Source of the DNA: an uncultured Lachnospiraceae bacterium
Lineage (GTDB): Bacteria > Bacillota > Clostridia > Lachnospirales > Lachnospiraceae
NCBI GenBank assembly: GCA_948438565.1
Contig: CAOJLW010000130.1
Coordinates: 1-6,102, forward strand
Length of the DNA stretch: 6,102 nucleotides
Direction of reading: 5' to 3'
Shown here in pieces: positions 4,102 through 6,102 of this stretch. The notes under the pieces are model-generated. The model searched no databases. It was not told where the DNA came from and was given only the letters and a program-made list of their open reading frames with translations. Made by a program: the position numbers and the translations under genes. Each line of letters starts with the position of its first letter. Positions within the stretch are counted from its first letter, which is position 1.

Positions 4102-6102
4102 ATGCAAAAATCATTTACGACGAAAGCGCAAAAAGCGCTGAAACTGGCAGAAAAAGCATCCAAAGCATTGAAACATAATTATATTGGAACAGAACACCTT
4201 TTGCTTGGCTTATTGCGGGAGGGAACGGGTGTTGCGGCAAATGTTTTAAGCGATAACGGATTGAATGCAGAACAGCTTTTGGATTTGATTGAAAGCTTGA
4301 TTGCGCCTTCGGGCAAAACCGCCGTGGCGGATGCAGACGGCTGGACCCCGCGGGCGGAGCAGATTTTAGAGAGCGCGGGGCGCGAGGCGGAACGTTTTTC
4401 CAGCAAGGAGATCGGAACAGAACACTTGCTGATTGCCATTATGAAGGAGACGGAATGTGCGGCGTCGAGGTTGATGAATACGTTGAGCGTCAATCTGCAA
4501 AAGCTGTATGTGGATACGTTAATTGCCATCGGAGAAGATGCGAATCTATACAGGGAGGATTTCCAGAATGGCAAGCCGGGTCGAAGGAAAAACGCTACCA
4601 GCACGCCGATGTTAGATCAATATGCAAGGGATTTGACAAAACTGGCGATGGAAAAACGTCTGGATCCGGTGATAGGCAGAGATGATGAGATACAGAGGGT
4701 AATCCAGATTTTAAGCAGGCGCGGCAAGAATAACCCCTGCTTAATTGGAGAGCCTGGCGTCGGAAAAACCGCAATTGTAGAAGGGTTGGCGCAGCGTATT
4801 GTTATGGGACTGGCGCCGGATACGGTGGTGGATAAACGAGTCGTTACGCTGGACTTATCCGGAATGGTGGCAGGCTCCAAATATCGTGGAGAATTTGAGG
4901 AGCGGATTAAAAAAGTGATCCGCGAGGTGACGCAGGCAGGCAATATTCTGTTGTTTATCGATGAAATTCATACGATTATCGGCGCAGGCGGAGCGGAAGG
5001 AGCGATTGACGCTTCCAATATTTTAAAGCCGTCTCTGGCTCGCGGAGAAATCCAGTTGATAGGCGCGACGACTGTTACGGAATACCGAAAGTACATTGAA
5101 AAAGATGCGGCTTTAGAACGGCGTTTTCAGCCGGTTATGGTAGAAGAGCCGGGACGGGAGCAGGCGATTGAAATTCTAAAGGGTTTGCGTCCCCATTATG
5201 AGGAGCACCATCATGTGACGATTACGGACGAAGGGTTGGAAGCGGCGGTCGATTTGTCCATACGTTATATCAACGATCGTTTTCTGCCGGACAAAGCGAT
5301 TGATCTCATGGACGAAGCGGCGTCTAAAGTGCGCCTGAACGGTTTTGAAGTTCCGCAAAATATGACGGAATTGGAACAAAAGATTGCTTCTTGCGACAGT
5401 GGGATTGAGCAGGCGCTGATGTCCAATGATTTAAAAGAGGCTTCCCGTATCAGCAACAGCAAACAGGAAGCGGAACAAAAATATGCTAAACTCCTGAAAA
5501 AATATAAAAAAGAAGCGGATAAAAAAACTTTGACCGTAGGGGAAGAAGAAATGGCGGATATTGTTTCCGGCTGGACGAAGATCCCGGTCAGCAAATTAGG
5601 CGAGGGAGAAGCCGCCAGGCTCCGCCGTTTGGAAAAAACGCTGCATAAGCGTGTCATTGGTCAGGAGGAAGCCGTAGGCGCCGTAGCAAAAGCAGTCCGC
5701 AGGGGAAGGGTGGGTTTAAAGGATCCCAACCGTCCGATTGGTTCCTTTTTATTTTTGGGCCCTACCGGCGTTGGCAAGACAGAAATCACAAAGGCGCTTG
5801 CCGAAGCTATGTTTGGCAATGAGGAAGCTATGATCCGTGTGGATATGTCGGAATATATGGAGCGGCACAGCGTATCAAAAGTGATTGGATCCCCGCCGGG
5901 ATATGTCGGCTATGATGAAGGCGGTCAGCTCAGCGAGAAGGTGCGTCGCAATCCCTATTCGGTAATTTTGTTTGACGAAATTGAAAAAGCGCATCCGGAT
6001 GTTTTTAATATTTTGCTTCAGGTATTAGACGACGGCCATATTACCGATGCGCAGGGCAGAAAAGTCGACTTTAAAAATACAATTATCATTATGACTTCCA
6101 AT
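4102..6102 (+). CDS. clpC: ClpC, AAA+ unfoldase of the ClpCP protease (3' end outside window)
   Basis: The frame is open from ATG 4102 to the right edge, 667 codons with no stop, about four-fifths of a usual ClpC of some 810 residues. Two Clp N repeats fill residues 1 to about 145, each with an 'IGTEHLL' motif (29-34 region and 105-110 region). The first AAA+ domain has Walker A GEPGVGKT (216-223), pore loop 'GSKYRGEFEE' with Tyr261, Walker B ILLFIDE (282-288) and 'LERRF' (338-342). A short middle domain of UVR type lies at about 424-465, as in ClpC rather than ClpB. The second AAA+ domain has Walker A GPTGVGKT (553-560), pore loop 'GSPPGYVGYD' and Walker B VILFDE (621-626). The window ends at MTSN, just before the expected VGF ClpP-docking loop. 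ClpC unfolds cytoplasmic proteins with ATP and feeds them to ClpP. All visible ATPase motifs are intact. ClpE or ClpB is unlikely given the N domain and short middle domain. Confidence 0.96.
   Translation, partial: MQKSFTTKAQKALKLAEKASKALKHNYIGTEHLLLGLLREGTGVAANVLSDNGLNAEQLLDLIESLIAPSGKTAVADADGWTPRAEQILESAGREAERFSSKEIGTEHLLIAIMKETECAASRLMNTLSVNLQKLYVDTLIAIGEDANLYREDFQNGKPGRRKNATSTPMLDQYARDLTKLAMEKRLDPVIGRDDEIQRVIQILSRRGKNNPCLIGEPGVGKTAIVEGLAQRIVMGLAPDTVVDKRVVTLDLSGMVAGSKYRGEFEERIKKVIREVTQAGNILLFIDEIHTIIGAGGAEGAIDASNILKPSLARGEIQLIGATTVTEYRKYIEKDAALERRFQPVMVEEPGREQAIEILKGLRPHYEEHHHVTITDEGLEAAVDLSIRYINDRFLPDKAIDLMDEAASKVRLNGFEVPQNMTELEQKIASCDSGIEQALMSNDLKEASRISNSKQEAEQKYAKLLKKYKKEADKKTLTVGEEEMADIVSGWTKIPVSKLGEGEAARLRRLEKTLHKRVIGQEEAVGAVAKAVRRGRVGLKDPNRPIGSFLFLGPTGVGKTEITKALAEAMFGNEEAMIRVDMSEYMERHSVSKVIGSPPGYVGYDEGGQLSEKVRRNPYSVILFDEIEKAHPDVFNILLQVLDDGHITDAQGRKVDFKNTIIIMTSN
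4711..4744. repeat. 9-bp inverted repeat inside clpC
   Basis: TTAAGCAGG (4711-4719) and its exact complement CCTGCTTAA (4736-4744) flank a 16-base loop, in the stretch encoding the conserved segment before the first Walker A motif. Because the protein sequence is tightly constrained here, chance is a sufficient explanation. Confidence 0.4.

Noticed and set aside
4179..4604. 141-codon reading frame on the - strand opposite clpC
   Set aside because: It overlaps the conserved ClpC N domain; the codon pattern of the + strand explains it.

Overview
The window looks like chromosomal DNA of an anaerobic Firmicute, most likely a Lachnospiraceae-type Clostridium relative. The grounds are moderate GC content, purine-rich Shine-Dalgarno sites, a clpC-type unfoldase gene, a secreted cohesin/cadherin-like protein, and an acyltransferase / zinc-ribbon membrane protein / esterase cluster of a kind I associate with that family. 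This placement is inference from gene content; there is no rRNA or other marker here. All five genes are on the + strand and almost every base is coding.

Bases 1-2078 hold the 3' end of a tightly packed three-gene operon. It contains the C-terminal part of an alcohol-acetyltransferase-like acyltransferase (cut by the left edge), a six-helix membrane protein with an N-terminal zinc ribbon (starting inside the end of the first gene), and, 15 bases later, an alpha/beta hydrolase of the hormone-sensitive-lipase family. An acyl-transfer enzyme, a membrane protein and an esterase together suggest adding and removing acyl groups on some lipid, alcohol or envelope molecule. The substrate cannot be read from the sequence.

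Bases 2079-2203 are the only real intergenic region. They carry a near-perfect sigma-A promoter (TTGACG, 17-base spacer, TATAAT) starting 8 bases after the hydrolase stop codon, then an untranslated leader of about 83 bases and a strong ribosome-binding site. I see no terminator between the two units, so read-through from the first operon is possible.

Bases 2204-6102 hold a second unit. Its first gene encodes a 627-residue single-pass surface protein: signal peptide, cohesin-like domain, cadherin-like beta-sandwich, an unrecognised domain, one membrane helix, and a long charged cytoplasmic tail. Fourteen bases later clpC begins. It stays open to the right edge for 667 codons and is cut just before its expected ClpP-binding loop. 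No ctsR, mcsA or mcsB gene and no CtsR-type operator is visible next to it, unlike the Bacillus arrangement.

Most of this is recognisable biology. The points most worth a second look are the pairing of an envelope protein having a charged cytoplasmic tail with clpC, the unrecognised extracellular domain in that protein, the acyltransferase/zinc-ribbon/esterase operon, a diverged middle domain in ClpC, and an 11-bp perfect inverted repeat inside the surface-protein gene. I found no CRISPR array, transposon, tRNA, rRNA or riboswitch.
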